From the IMG/VR virus record IMGVR_UViG_3300020419_000029, positions 1-42,419 of that record: DNA of 42,419 nt; one strand, 5' to 3'. The notes beneath the pieces were generated by a model, which worked only from the letters and a program-made list of their open reading frames with translations, did no database searches and was not told the DNA's origin. This document shows positions 32,236 to 39,406 of the stretch, piece after piece. A program made the translations under genes and the position numbers. The DNA comes from a virus. The first letter of the stretch is position 1. Every line of letters starts with the position of its first letter.

Positions 32236-32640
32236 TTAATGTATAGTCTCCTTAGCAGTATTGAGTTCATCTTCGTGGTATTCTTCATATTCATCACTTT
32301 CAATGTTTAACTTATCCATAATATTTTTAGTAAGAGATTGCATGGCTTCTTCTTCTGTTCTAATTATGGGTGTTTCTTTTGTGGCTAGAGCAAACTTTAC
32401 ATAAGTTGCTTTTACATCATCTATAATGCTTACATCTCCCACAATTTGTATTTTATTTATTGTATAGGCCTTTTGCTTTGAGAATGGGAACCAATCAGCC
32501 AGCTGGTATCCTCCCATCATATTGGAATATACAATTACAGGTCTTTCTATCACATAATTACTAGGGTTATCAGCACTAATTAAAGCAATGATGGTTTCAC
32601 CACTTACTAATTTAAATTGTCTAATGTTTAAGTTTTCCAT
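32236..32640 (-). CDS. Small Sm-like beta-barrel protein (paralogue of 18046-18327)
   Basis: 134 residues. The start MENLNIRQFKLVSGETIIALI, then VIERPVIVY, LADWFPFSK and VKATYVKF alternate hydrophobic strands like a small Sm-type barrel; the C-terminal 35 residues are acidic and disordered (EEAMQ...DEYEEYHEDE). It shares the LVSGE-x-II start and the PF strand with the protein at 18046-18327. No function is known to me. It is the last gene of the uvsY-dioxygenase-uvsW run. No ribosome site is obvious before the ATG at 32640. Confidence 0.62.
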   Translation of the reverse strand: MENLNIRQFKLVSGETIIALISADNPSNYVIERPVIVYSNMMGGYQLADWFPFSKQKAYTINKIQIVGDVSIIDDVKATYVKFALATKETPIIRTEEEAMQSLTKNIMDKLNIESDEYEEYHEDELNTAKETIH

Positions 32641-32641
32641 A

Positions 32642-34144
32642 TTATATATTTATATCAAATAGCTTGTAGTCAAAGTGTTCTTTGGCGTATATTTTTATGC
32701 GCTCTGCAGCATGCTGTAATGTGTAATTCTTTCTGGACTTCCAATGTAAGTCATCTGCTATATCATATACCTTAGTATCCATGCCATCTGCAGACTTCCT
32801 CAAGCCGCGGCCTATACTTTGAAGAACCCTAATCTGACTCTTACTTGGTGAAGCAAATATAATATTGTGAAGACGCTTAATATTAATACCAGTAGAGAAA
32901 GTACCCATACTTGCCACAATAATCGCGTCGCTTTCCCTTTCAGTAATGGCCCTAATTTCTTCTCGCGTGTCCACATCGGTTTCACCACTGACATAAAACA
33001 ATCTCCTCTCTATAATATCCATCTTTTCAAATTTTTTCTTTAACATATCATGTAAAGGTTTTCCGTGCTTATCAACATATTGGAATAATATAAGTGTATT
33101 TCCATTACTATCCATAGCTAGATTGGAAATAAAGTTATTACGTGGCTCATATTTCACAATAAAATCCATTTCTTCTTGGTAGTCTCTTTTAACTCTACAA
33201 TGCTCATCACTATATTTTAATAATAATATATTAATATCCAATTGAGCTAGATCGTTACTATCCATTAATTTTTTAGTAGTAGTAACTTTGTGAACAGGCC
33301 CAAACAATCCTTCTAATACTAACTGATGAGTCTGTGTTCCGTCCAGAGTACCAGTAGTGCCTATTCTAATTTTGGCCTCGGAACATTTTTCAAGGATTGC
33401 TGTAAGTGATTTGGCTTTAAACTGATGAGCCTCATCACCTATAACCATTCCAAAAGGTTGAAACCATGCATGATTCATCTTATAAATTGACTGCCATGTG
33501 GTTATAATAACTCTTTGTGATATATTATATTTTTCTTTACCAGCATATATTCTATGACAATTTTCAGATACTTCCCATTCATCAAACTGGGAATAATCTC
33601 CAAAGTCTGAATACATCTGCTCTACTAAAGATGTTGTAGGTACTATTAATAATACATTTTTATCTGTAGCTTCTAAAAAGAATCTCATGGCCATGTAAAT
33701 GATAAGTGATTTACCAGATGCTGTAGGTGATAATAAAAGTGATTGGTTATTAATCAGCGCGTGTTCTAAGGCTTCTAATTGGTAATCCCTAGGAGTTATT
33801 TTTTCTCCACCTGCTGTGAGAGTTAGTTCTTCTAAAAATGATGGGATATCTATTTTATTTAGAGCACCCGGCATGCCATATACTGAATTATTTTCTAACT
33901 CAATATCGTAACAACGTGCATCAGCAAACTCTTTTAGATATTTAAATAATCCCGTATATAAGGTTTTCTTTCTAAGGTCATATAATCTTATCTTGCCATC
34001 CCACATTCTATTTTTATATGCTGGCATGAATTTATAACCAGGTACATAGAAACAAAAGTGCTCAGATAACTCTTGCTCTATAGAAGGTTCTGTGGTAATC
34101 TCCAAGAACGCTTCATTTTTCTTTTTTATTTTTATTAAGTCCAT
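32642..34144 (-). CDS. uvsW: UvsW recombination helicase (SF2)
   Basis: 500 residues from the ATG at 34144 (MDLIKIKKKN), matching the start of T4 UvsW (503). Helicase motifs: I SPTASGKSLI, II IGDEAHQF (DEAH), III GTTGTL, V GTFSTGINIKRLH, VI QSIGRGLRKS. The N-terminal part FCFYVPGYKFMPAYKNRMWDGKIRLYD follows the UvsW domain. It unwinds branched DNA and R-loops. An upstream in-frame ATG at 34162 would overlap the dioxygenase gene more. Confidence 0.94.
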   Translation of the reverse strand: MDLIKIKKKNEAFLEITTEPSIEQELSEHFCFYVPGYKFMPAYKNRMWDGKIRLYDLRKKTLYTGLFKYLKEFADARCYDIELENNSVYGMPGALNKIDIPSFLEELTLTAGGEKITPRDYQLEALEHALINNQSLLLSPTASGKSLIIYMAMRFFLEATDKNVLLIVPTTSLVEQMYSDFGDYSQFDEWEVSENCHRIYAGKEKYNISQRVIITTWQSIYKMNHAWFQPFGMVIGDEAHQFKAKSLTAILEKCSEAKIRIGTTGTLDGTQTHQLVLEGLFGPVHKVTTTKKLMDSNDLAQLDINILLLKYSDEHCRVKRDYQEEMDFIVKYEPRNNFISNLAMDSNGNTLILFQYVDKHGKPLHDMLKKKFEKMDIIERRLFYVSGETDVDTREEIRAITERESDAIIVASMGTFSTGINIKRLHNIIFASPSKSQIRVLQSIGRGLRKSADGMDTKVYDIADDLHWKSRKNYTLQHAAERIKIYAKEHFDYKLFDINI

Positions 34145-34641
34145 TGTGGTCCGACAACCCATCCAACGATAGAGTATCGTGTTCCTTGTGTAAGTGGTGT
34201 AATTCTGTGGTGCATAATAGAAGGAAAAATTATTATAGATCCTTGTGTTCGTAATTTGGATAAATCAATATTATCAGCATCTCTAAATTGAAAATCACCA
34301 CCAGAATATGTATCAGGTGGGGATAGTTGTATTATATATGTAAATTTTCTATGTTGTGGATTATCCCAAATAACATCTTGGTGCCAATCATATTTACCAC
34401 CAGGCTGATATCTAAGTAATTTAGTTTCTTCTATGGACTTTATACTATATCGGAAACTTTTATTTCTTTGCTTTACCAATGCGGCTACTTTTTCATCTAG
34501 CCATGAAAATTTATGTGTTATATTATATGTATCAACCACACGAGCATGCGAATTTTTAATGGTCGTACCTTTAGACCATTTGGGAGTTATTGCAAATATA
34601 GCTTTTAAATCAGTTGCTGATAAAAAATTATTAAATACCAC
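34135..34641 (-). CDS. 2OG-Fe(II) dioxygenase (prolyl-4-hydroxylase/PiuC-like)
   Basis: 168 residues with a GTG start at 34641. The Fe(II) triad is HQD (YDWHQDV, about residues 80-82) plus His near 142 (MHHRI); the 2OG Arg is in QGTRYSIVGW near 155. The pattern SPPDTYSGGDFQF is that of P4H-type enzymes. Marine T4-like phages often carry one; targets may be proteins, DNA bases or small molecules. It is not of the TET/JBP type by motif. Sits between uvsY and uvsW with overlaps at both ends. Confidence 0.88.
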   Translation of the reverse strand: MVFNNFLSATDLKAIFAITPKWSKGTTIKNSHARVVDTYNITHKFSWLDEKVAALVKQRNKSFRYSIKSIEETKLLRYQPGGKYDWHQDVIWDNPQHRKFTYIIQLSPPDTYSGGDFQFRDADNIDLSKLRTQGSIIIFPSIMHHRITPLTQGTRYSIVGWVVGPQWT

Positions 34642-35077
34642 TTGTGAATTTTCTCCACTCTATCATATTCTTTATATTCTGATGACGCCACTTAATGTTT
34701 TCCATAATTTCTTTAAGTGTATCACATAATTCTTTTTGATATTCCATCTTGGCTTGATGTTCTTGTATAATAGGGTCAGCATCGTACCACTTATCCATAT
34801 CACCCTTTAGTACGGTTAGACCATTCAGTGGATCATAGTCCCAACCTTTAGAGTCCATTTCTTCTTTTGATAATTTGCCATTATAGTGCATAAATTTATC
34901 TCTAAGTATTACCTTAAAGTCAAGGTCAAGTTTTTTCAACTTCATTTTATTTACACTATAAAGTTCTAGGTATTTTGCGTGGAGTTTTGCGGAGTCTCTG
35001 GACGATTCATCGAGACGCATATCATCTATAGGTGAATCTTTTTTCCACATTTCAAGTATTTTTTCTAAGTTATTCAT
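34631..35077 (-). CDS. uvsY: UvsY recombination mediator
   Basis: 148 residues (T4 137). The helical pattern MNNLEKILEMWKKDSPID, LHAKYLELYSVNK, a basic middle (KLKKLDLDFKVILRDKFMHYNG) and KWRHQNIKNMIEWRKFTSG at the end are as in T4 UvsY (also ending with a KHIQDMRAFE-like helix). UvsY loads UvsX on gp32-coated ssDNA. The next genes are the dioxygenase and uvsW. Promoter 35102-35130. Confidence 0.85.
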   Translation of the reverse strand: MNNLEKILEMWKKDSPIDDMRLDESSRDSAKLHAKYLELYSVNKMKLKKLDLDFKVILRDKFMHYNGKLSKEEMDSKGWDYDPLNGLTVLKGDMDKWYDADPIIQEHQAKMEYQKELCDTLKEIMENIKWRHQNIKNMIEWRKFTSGI

Positions 35078-35101
35078 AATAAATCCTGCTATTAATATAC
35101 T

Positions 35102-35130
35102 ATTATATCATGCTTTACTGCAAAAGTAAA
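35102..35130 (-). promoter_or_regulatory. Sigma70-type promoter for uvsY operon
   Basis: Minus strand TTTACT at 35125-35130 and TATAAT at 35102-35107, 17-base spacer; AACAC before the -35 box. Marks the switch from late virion genes to the early/middle recombination run. Confidence 0.8.
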
Positions 35131-35133
35131 GTG

Positions 35134-35598
35134 TTATTTTATTTCAAATGTAGTATACTTTAAAGTCACATCAGCTTGCAAGTATTCAATCTCTGTTTGT
35201 TGTGTAGAAAACTCTAATGATGATAAATTAGTAGGGAAACAATCCTTAAATATAATTTCCTTGGTAACGTTATTGTGAGAAGACAGTATGCTTAAAGTGG
35301 CATCTGCAACTTGATTTTCTGGATTAGATACAAGTCTATGCATCCAATTAAACATTTCTATATAATTTTCCATATCTTCGGTAATATTAAATCGCAATGC
35401 AAGACTGCTAAAATTTATTCTATCACCACTCACTGCTGTATTAACAGTTCTATATGGTACTGGTGCCTCTGTAACGGATATATCCGGTAGTGTTACTGCA
35501 GTACAAAAATATTCCAGATTAGGATATATTGCACTATCAATCTTGAATTGAAATCCTACTGGACTTAAAAAGTTTTTATTCGTCGTCAGTGTCGCCAT
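35134..35598 (-). CDS. Tail-tube-like (gp19-fold) protein, second copy
   Basis: 154 residues. Shares with the gp19 protein at 40966-41493 the order: N-terminal FQFKID strand, ALP/VTLP loop, PVPYRTVNTAVSGDRI (cf. PFRGRQLQIAGDR), WMHRL/WMNGI helix, NP-x-AD and FPTNLSSLEF strand, then LKYTTFEI. So it is likely a paralogue of the tail tube, perhaps a tail terminus or baseplate-tube protein (gp48/gp54-like). Late promoter at 35674-35681; its start lies inside the tiny ORF at 35576-35668. Confidence 0.75.
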   Translation of the reverse strand: MATLTTNKNFLSPVGFQFKIDSAIYPNLEYFCTAVTLPDISVTEAPVPYRTVNTAVSGDRINFSSLALRFNITEDMENYIEMFNWMHRLVSNPENQVADATLSILSSHNNVTKEIIFKDCFPTNLSSLEFSTQQTEIEYLQADVTLKYTTFEIK

Positions 35599-35668
35599 CT
35601 TCTTCCTCTTCTTCTTCTACTAAACCCCACCAATTCCATCGGCCGTCTTTTAGTTCTTTATCTTCCAT
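35576..35668 (-). CDS. Tiny Trp-rich acidic ORF overlapping the tail-tube-like gene
   Basis: 30 codons: MEDKELKDGRWNWWGLVEE followed by a run of Glu/Asp. The start at 35668 lies 6 bases after the late promoter octamer (35674-35681), so it would have almost no leader, and it has no clear ribosome site. Its last 23 bases overlap the tail-tube-like start. It may be a real small late protein or chance; the Trp-rich core makes chance less likely. Confidence 0.4.
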   Translation of the reverse strand: MEDKELKDGRWNWWGLVEEEEEEDGDTDDE

Positions 35669-35673
35669 ACTAT

Positions 35674-35681
35674 TATTTATA
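35674..35681 (-). promoter_or_regulatory. T4-type late promoter after gp23
   Basis: TATAAATA on the minus strand, immediately after the terminator (35691-35714), before the tail-tube-like gene. Confidence 0.72.
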
Positions 35682-35690
35682 CACAAAAGA

Positions 35691-35714
35691 AAAGGGGTTC
35701 CGAAGAACCCCTTT
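35691..35714 (-). terminator. Strong intrinsic terminator after gene 23
   Basis: AAAGGGGTTC TTCG GAACCCCTTT with a 10-bp perfect stem and a UUCG tetraloop, followed by TCTTTTGT on the minus strand. It lies 22 bases after the stop of gene 23. Confidence 0.88.
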
Positions 35715-35736
35715 AATTGAATCAGGTTAATGATTA

Positions 35737-37086
35737 TTATGAATTTTGCATAATTCCATCAACTCTAAAGACTCTGAAGTATGGGTTAGCACGGTTTGTA
35801 CCAGCACCTGCTGCAGTTCCCACGAATGGGTTCTGTTGCATTCCATATCTTGTTTTGAATCCGATTCTAGGTTGGAAGTCTTCCTCACCCACTGCTTTAA
35901 CCATAGTTAAAGGAACGTATGGGCAATAGAATAGACCTGCGTCATAAGGATTAGCTCCTCTGTAACCAACTGTTACGAAATCTTCTGTAGCATACGGATC
36001 TACATAGATTTTGAACTTACCGTTAAGAACACCAGCAAAAGTATTACCAGTATCATCAACGTTTAAGTTAGTTGATAGTGCAGGACTATAATCAAGCATA
36101 CCAGAAGCTGCAAGTACTGAAGCAACATCAGAAGAACAAAGTACAAAGTTACCTTTTCCTCTTCTTGTTTCTTTAGCAATTACGTTTGCTTCTCTTTCGA
36201 TTTGCATGATAAGACCTTTAGCCTTCTCAGCCAACCATCTACCATCACTGTCAGTGTGCATATTAAATACACCTTTAAGTGCTAGTGAAGATTGAAGAGC
36301 ACCGATTTTAGCTTTCTGATAAACAGTTCTTACTAATTCTCTGTTGATTTCTGCAAGAATTTCTGCAGATAGAATGTTAGCAAGTTCTGCTTCAGCATCA
36401 AGACCATGAATTGCTTTAAGGTCTTGCGCTAATTCCATTGTGTACTCAGCTTTAAGAGCTCTGGACTTAGCAGTTACAGTAGCTTTCTCGATTGAGAATG
36501 CCATTTCACCGAAAGATCCACCAGCACTTGGTGCAGGAGTACCCAATGCTTCAGCATCGGCTGTGTCCAAACCAGTACCGAATGTAGATACGGTATCAGC
36601 TTCGTCAGCAATTGTCCCAGTAGCTGGAGATTCTGAATCAGTTACTCCACCTAGACCAGTTACTCCACCTGCGTCTGCAGAGTGAGTTCCAGTTCCAGAG
36701 AAGTCTGTATCAGCTTCACCGAATAATGCTTCTGAACCACCTTGTGAGCTATACTTAGACTTCATTGCAAAGATAAGACCTGTTGGTCCACTCATAGGTT
36801 GTACACCTGCGATATCATATGCAATAAGGTTAGGCATTGCTCTTCTTACCAATGAGATAAGAACTGGGTCGAAAGTTCCAATATTAGAACCTGTTTGGTT
36901 AGCGGCAGCGGCTTCAGTCATGAAGTTACCACCTTGATGAGCAGCTTCTTCACGAAGAGCTACTTCTTGGTTTTCCAATAGTCTAGCAACAGTTGCTTTC
37001 TTATGCTTGTCCTGAATTTCAGGAACATCTGTATGCTCAAGTACTGGAGACCACTTTTCCATTAAGTTTGAATCTGCGTTAAACAT
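35737..37086 (-). CDS. 23: Major capsid protein (T4 gp23)
   Basis: 449 residues (T4 521). Core patterns of gp23: LVRRAMPNLIAYDIAGVQPMSGPTGLIFAMK in short, IEREANVIAKETRRGKGNFVLCSSDVASVLAASGML, then the C-terminal ending NPYFRVFRVDGIM. The HK97-type fold is expected. The N-terminal 55 residues would be cut by the protease gp21 during head maturation, as in T4. It follows the scaffold gp22 with a GGGG-type ribosome site and ends in a strong terminator. Confidence 0.97.
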   Translation of the reverse strand: MFNADSNLMEKWSPVLEHTDVPEIQDKHKKATVARLLENQEVALREEAAHQGGNFMTEAAAANQTGSNIGTFDPVLISLVRRAMPNLIAYDIAGVQPMSGPTGLIFAMKSKYSSQGGSEALFGEADTDFSGTGTHSADAGGVTGLGGVTDSESPATGTIADEADTVSTFGTGLDTADAEALGTPAPSAGGSFGEMAFSIEKATVTAKSRALKAEYTMELAQDLKAIHGLDAEAELANILSAEILAEINRELVRTVYQKAKIGALQSSLALKGVFNMHTDSDGRWLAEKAKGLIMQIEREANVIAKETRRGKGNFVLCSSDVASVLAASGMLDYSPALSTNLNVDDTGNTFAGVLNGKFKIYVDPYATEDFVTVGYRGANPYDAGLFYCPYVPLTMVKAVGEEDFQPRIGFKTRYGMQQNPFVGTAAGAGTNRANPYFRVFRVDGIMQNS

Positions 37087-37106
37087 TTTTGTTTTCCCCT
37101 TATAGA

Positions 37107-38297
37107 TTACTTGTTAAATTTTGAGATTGCTTGTGTGTACTTAGACATTGAACTACCGACTTCGGCTGGTGCCTCATCGTTACCTACAACGCTAGATACT
37201 TCATCAACTGATTCGTTAATTTCTTTCTTGAAGTATGACTCTTTAACAACTTTAACTTTCATTTCAAAGTTATCTTTGTTATCGAATTCAATATCTTCAA
37301 CTAAAGAACCTAATTTCTCAGCTTCTGTGTCTGCAAGCCCCGAAGATTGTTCTCTCACTACTTCTGATCTTTCCAAAATTTGAACTGATTCATGTAGTTT
37401 AATATTATCTTCTGTGGTTTTGTTTAATGTTTCTTCTAGTTCAGCAACCTGTTCTGATAATTCATCAACAAGGTCAACCTTACCTTCAGGAACATCGATA
37501 TAATGTTCTTTGAACACTGATTGTAAAGAAGTCATGAACTCTTCAGCAATTTCAGTCCTAAGACCGTTAGTTACTGCGACTTCATTTTGGTCCATCCAAT
37601 TAGAAACTACATAGTTTAAGTAGGAATCAACCTTCTCAACTAGTTCATTTTTAATATCAGAAACCTCTTCTTCGATATTTTGCGCATACTCAGCTTCTAG
37701 CCTTTCAACTTCTTGGCTTAACTTACTTGTAAGTACAGCTTCGAAAATTGCTCCAGCTTTTCCACGGAATCCATCTGAAAGAGTAGCTTCTTCTTTGATA
37801 ATGTTATCTAAATCTTCATCAAAATCAATAGCTTCTACTTTAGCTTTCGCCTTAGGATCTGCCATTTTCTTTGTGACTTTAGTTGCTTTATCAACTGATG
37901 CGATGGAATCTTCTTCCTCGCCTTCAGATACTCTAGACATCTTAGCAAAAAGTTTTTGCGCGTCTTCTTTTCTAGCTTTCTTCAGCATTTCAACAGCTGC
38001 TTGAATAACTCCGGCTTTAGTTTTCGGAATAGAAATTTCTTTGACTTCAGGCTTTTCTTCCTCTTCGTCATCGTCTTTTTCATCTTCTTCTTTTACTTCG
38101 TCCTCATCTTCGTCCTCATCATCTTCATGATCGGCTTCCATTTTTTTGGACTTTTTACCGTAATTACCGCCTTCTTCAAGATTTTCCTCGTTTTCAACTT
38201 GTTGGTCTTCAACGAGCTCTTGATCAAGCTCTTCAGCATCTTGTTGAATGTCTTCAGAAACTAAATCTTCATTATTTTTAATTTCGTCATTTGACAT
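37107..38297 (-). CDS. 22: Prohead scaffold protein (T4 gp22)
   Basis: 396 residues. Very acidic N-terminus (long Glu/Asp runs, about residues 1-95), then Lys/Glu-rich helical coiled-coil region (about 130-345), typical of the head core protein. It is removed by gp21 proteolysis. It is longer than T4 gp22 (269). Position between gp21 and gp23 matches T4. A clear GGAG ribosome site precedes the ATG. Confidence 0.88.
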   Translation of the reverse strand: MSNDEIKNNEDLVSEDIQQDAEELDQELVEDQQVENEENLEEGGNYGKKSKKMEADHEDDEDEDEDEVKEEDEKDDDEEEEKPEVKEISIPKTKAGVIQAAVEMLKKARKEDAQKLFAKMSRVSEGEEEDSIASVDKATKVTKKMADPKAKAKVEAIDFDEDLDNIIKEEATLSDGFRGKAGAIFEAVLTSKLSQEVERLEAEYAQNIEEEVSDIKNELVEKVDSYLNYVVSNWMDQNEVAVTNGLRTEIAEEFMTSLQSVFKEHYIDVPEGKVDLVDELSEQVAELEETLNKTTEDNIKLHESVQILERSEVVREQSSGLADTEAEKLGSLVEDIEFDNKDNFEMKVKVVKESYFKKEINESVDEVSSVVGNDEAPAEVGSSMSKYTQAISKFNK

Positions 38298-38312
38298 TTG
38301 TATTCTCCTCTA

Positions 38313-38969
38313 TTAAGAATTTACAAGTTTAGAGAGGAAATTCTTAAAAGCTTTAATCTCAACATCCGATGAACGCATGCCTCGAGCTTCTTTTATTTCA
38401 GTCTCAATTTCTTCAATTTCTTGTACTTTAAGGATTCCATTATCCCATACCCAAGATACACCTTCCATTATTCCATTCACAAAAGCGCCTGGAGCGGAAG
38501 GGTCTTGGACTATGTCTACTGTGGCTAACATAAAGTCATCTGCCACATAGGAAGTCCCTCTTTTTTGTACAAGAGTACCCATACCACGACTTGATACACC
38601 AAGCTTAACTCCACCTTCAAGTAGACCTTCTACGATCTTGCCCATAGGGGTATTTAATATTGATGCTTTTCCAACAACATCACTTCCACTCCATTTGAGT
38701 TCAGTGATTTTGTGTGAAACTTTATCAAGATTGATAGTCGGTCCTTCTGGGTGATTTAACTCACCAACCGCTCTACCAGTCTTTACTTGTTCTGTTACAT
38801 ATTTGTTTACTGCGCCTTCCAATACACTCTTTTCATATATACGACCATTTCTATTCTTCTGGTCTGCTTGCATGAAAACGCCTTCGATAGCATATTCTCT
38901 TGTGCCATCTTTTCTTTTTTCTGTAATAACCTGTAGGTTACTATCATGATATTCTGATATCAGTTTCAT
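38313..38969 (-). CDS. 21: Prohead protease (T4 gp21)
   Basis: 218 residues (T4 212). Catalytic residues: His in GELNHPEGP (about residue 72) and Ser in GVSSRGMGTL (about 127), with Asp in VDIVQDPSAPG (about 157). Processes scaffold and capsid during maturation. Overlaps the upstream small gene by 4 bases and precedes gp22. Confidence 0.94.
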   Translation of the reverse strand: MKLISEYHDSNLQVITEKRKDGTREYAIEGVFMQADQKNRNGRIYEKSVLEGAVNKYVTEQVKTGRAVGELNHPEGPTINLDKVSHKITELKWSGSDVVGKASILNTPMGKIVEGLLEGGVKLGVSSRGMGTLVQKRGTSYVADDFMLATVDIVQDPSAPGAFVNGIMEGVSWVWDNGILKVQEIEEIETEIKEARGMRSSDVEIKAFKNFLSKLVNS

Positions 38970-39199
38970 TCTAGTTCCTCGCCCATTAATTTTATAAAAT
39001 CATTTGCAGACTTTTCTGCTTCTTTAGCGTTCTTAAAGTTGTCATCCAACTTATCGCCGTCTATGTAAACTATGTAATCTCTACCCTTCTGGGCAATTAC
39101 TATATTTACTTTCTTTCTTTTGCCGCCCTTCATGGTTTTTACTTGTTTCTCTCCAGAAGCAAGTTTTACCTTTTCGCGCAGTTCCACAAATGATAACAC
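38966..39199 (-). CDS. Small basic protein at prohead-core position
   Basis: 77 residues with a GTG start at 39199 (AGAGG 8 bases upstream). The centre is KTMKGGKRKKVNIVIAQKG, then YIVYIDGDKL and a Lys/Glu-rich helix. It lies between the 57-residue gene and gp21, the place of T4 gp68/gp67 core genes. No direct homology claim; a head-assembly role is inferred from location. Confidence 0.65.
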   Translation of the reverse strand: MLSFVELREKVKLASGEKQVKTMKGGKRKKVNIVIAQKGRDYIVYIDGDKLDDNFKNAKEAEKSANDFIKLMGEELE

Positions 39200-39202
39200 T
39201 AA

Positions 39203-39376
39203 TTATTCCTCTTCTTTATCGGAAGATTTATTATGCATACTAGATGCAATTTCTATTTTCTTTGCATCCATTGCCGCTTGTAATTTTTGTGCGATAACAC
39301 CATCAAACTGTTTACCAGCCTTAACGTTATCACCATTTTTCACGTTGTCAATTAAATCAATAATACTTGTTTCCAT
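39203..39376 (-). CDS. Small prohead-core-position protein
   Basis: 57 residues, METSIIDLIDNVKNGDN, AGKQFDGVIAQKLQAAMDAKKIEIA and an acidic tail KSSDKEEE. GGAG ribosome site and a late promoter (39394-39401) directly upstream. It sits between portal gp20 and gp21, the place of T4 gp67/gp68. The AGK-FD-VI--KL--A-DAKKIEIA pattern recurs in marine T4-like phages (from memory), supporting a real gene. Confidence 0.7.
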   Translation of the reverse strand: METSIIDLIDNVKNGDNVKAGKQFDGVIAQKLQAAMDAKKIEIASSMHNKSSDKEEE

Positions 39377-39393
39377 TATATTTCTCCTGTATA

Positions 39394-39401
39394 TATTTAT
39401 A
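39394..39401 (-). promoter_or_regulatory. T4-type late promoter after gene 20
   Basis: TATAAATA on the minus strand, overlapping the region just before the portal stop, 18 bases upstream of the ATG at 39376. Confidence 0.68.
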
Positions 39402-39406
39402 AATTA

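Noticed and set aside
32647-32654. TATAAATA just before the Sm-like gene start at 32640
   Set aside because: Only 6 bases from the ATG and encoded within the last codons of uvsW; no room for a transcription start and leader.
34135-34641. TET/JBP-type DNA dioxygenase as partner of the TAGT gene
   Set aside because: The motif spacing and the SPPDTYSGGDF pattern are of the prolyl-4-hydroxylase/PiuC type, and the gene is far from the TAGT cluster.
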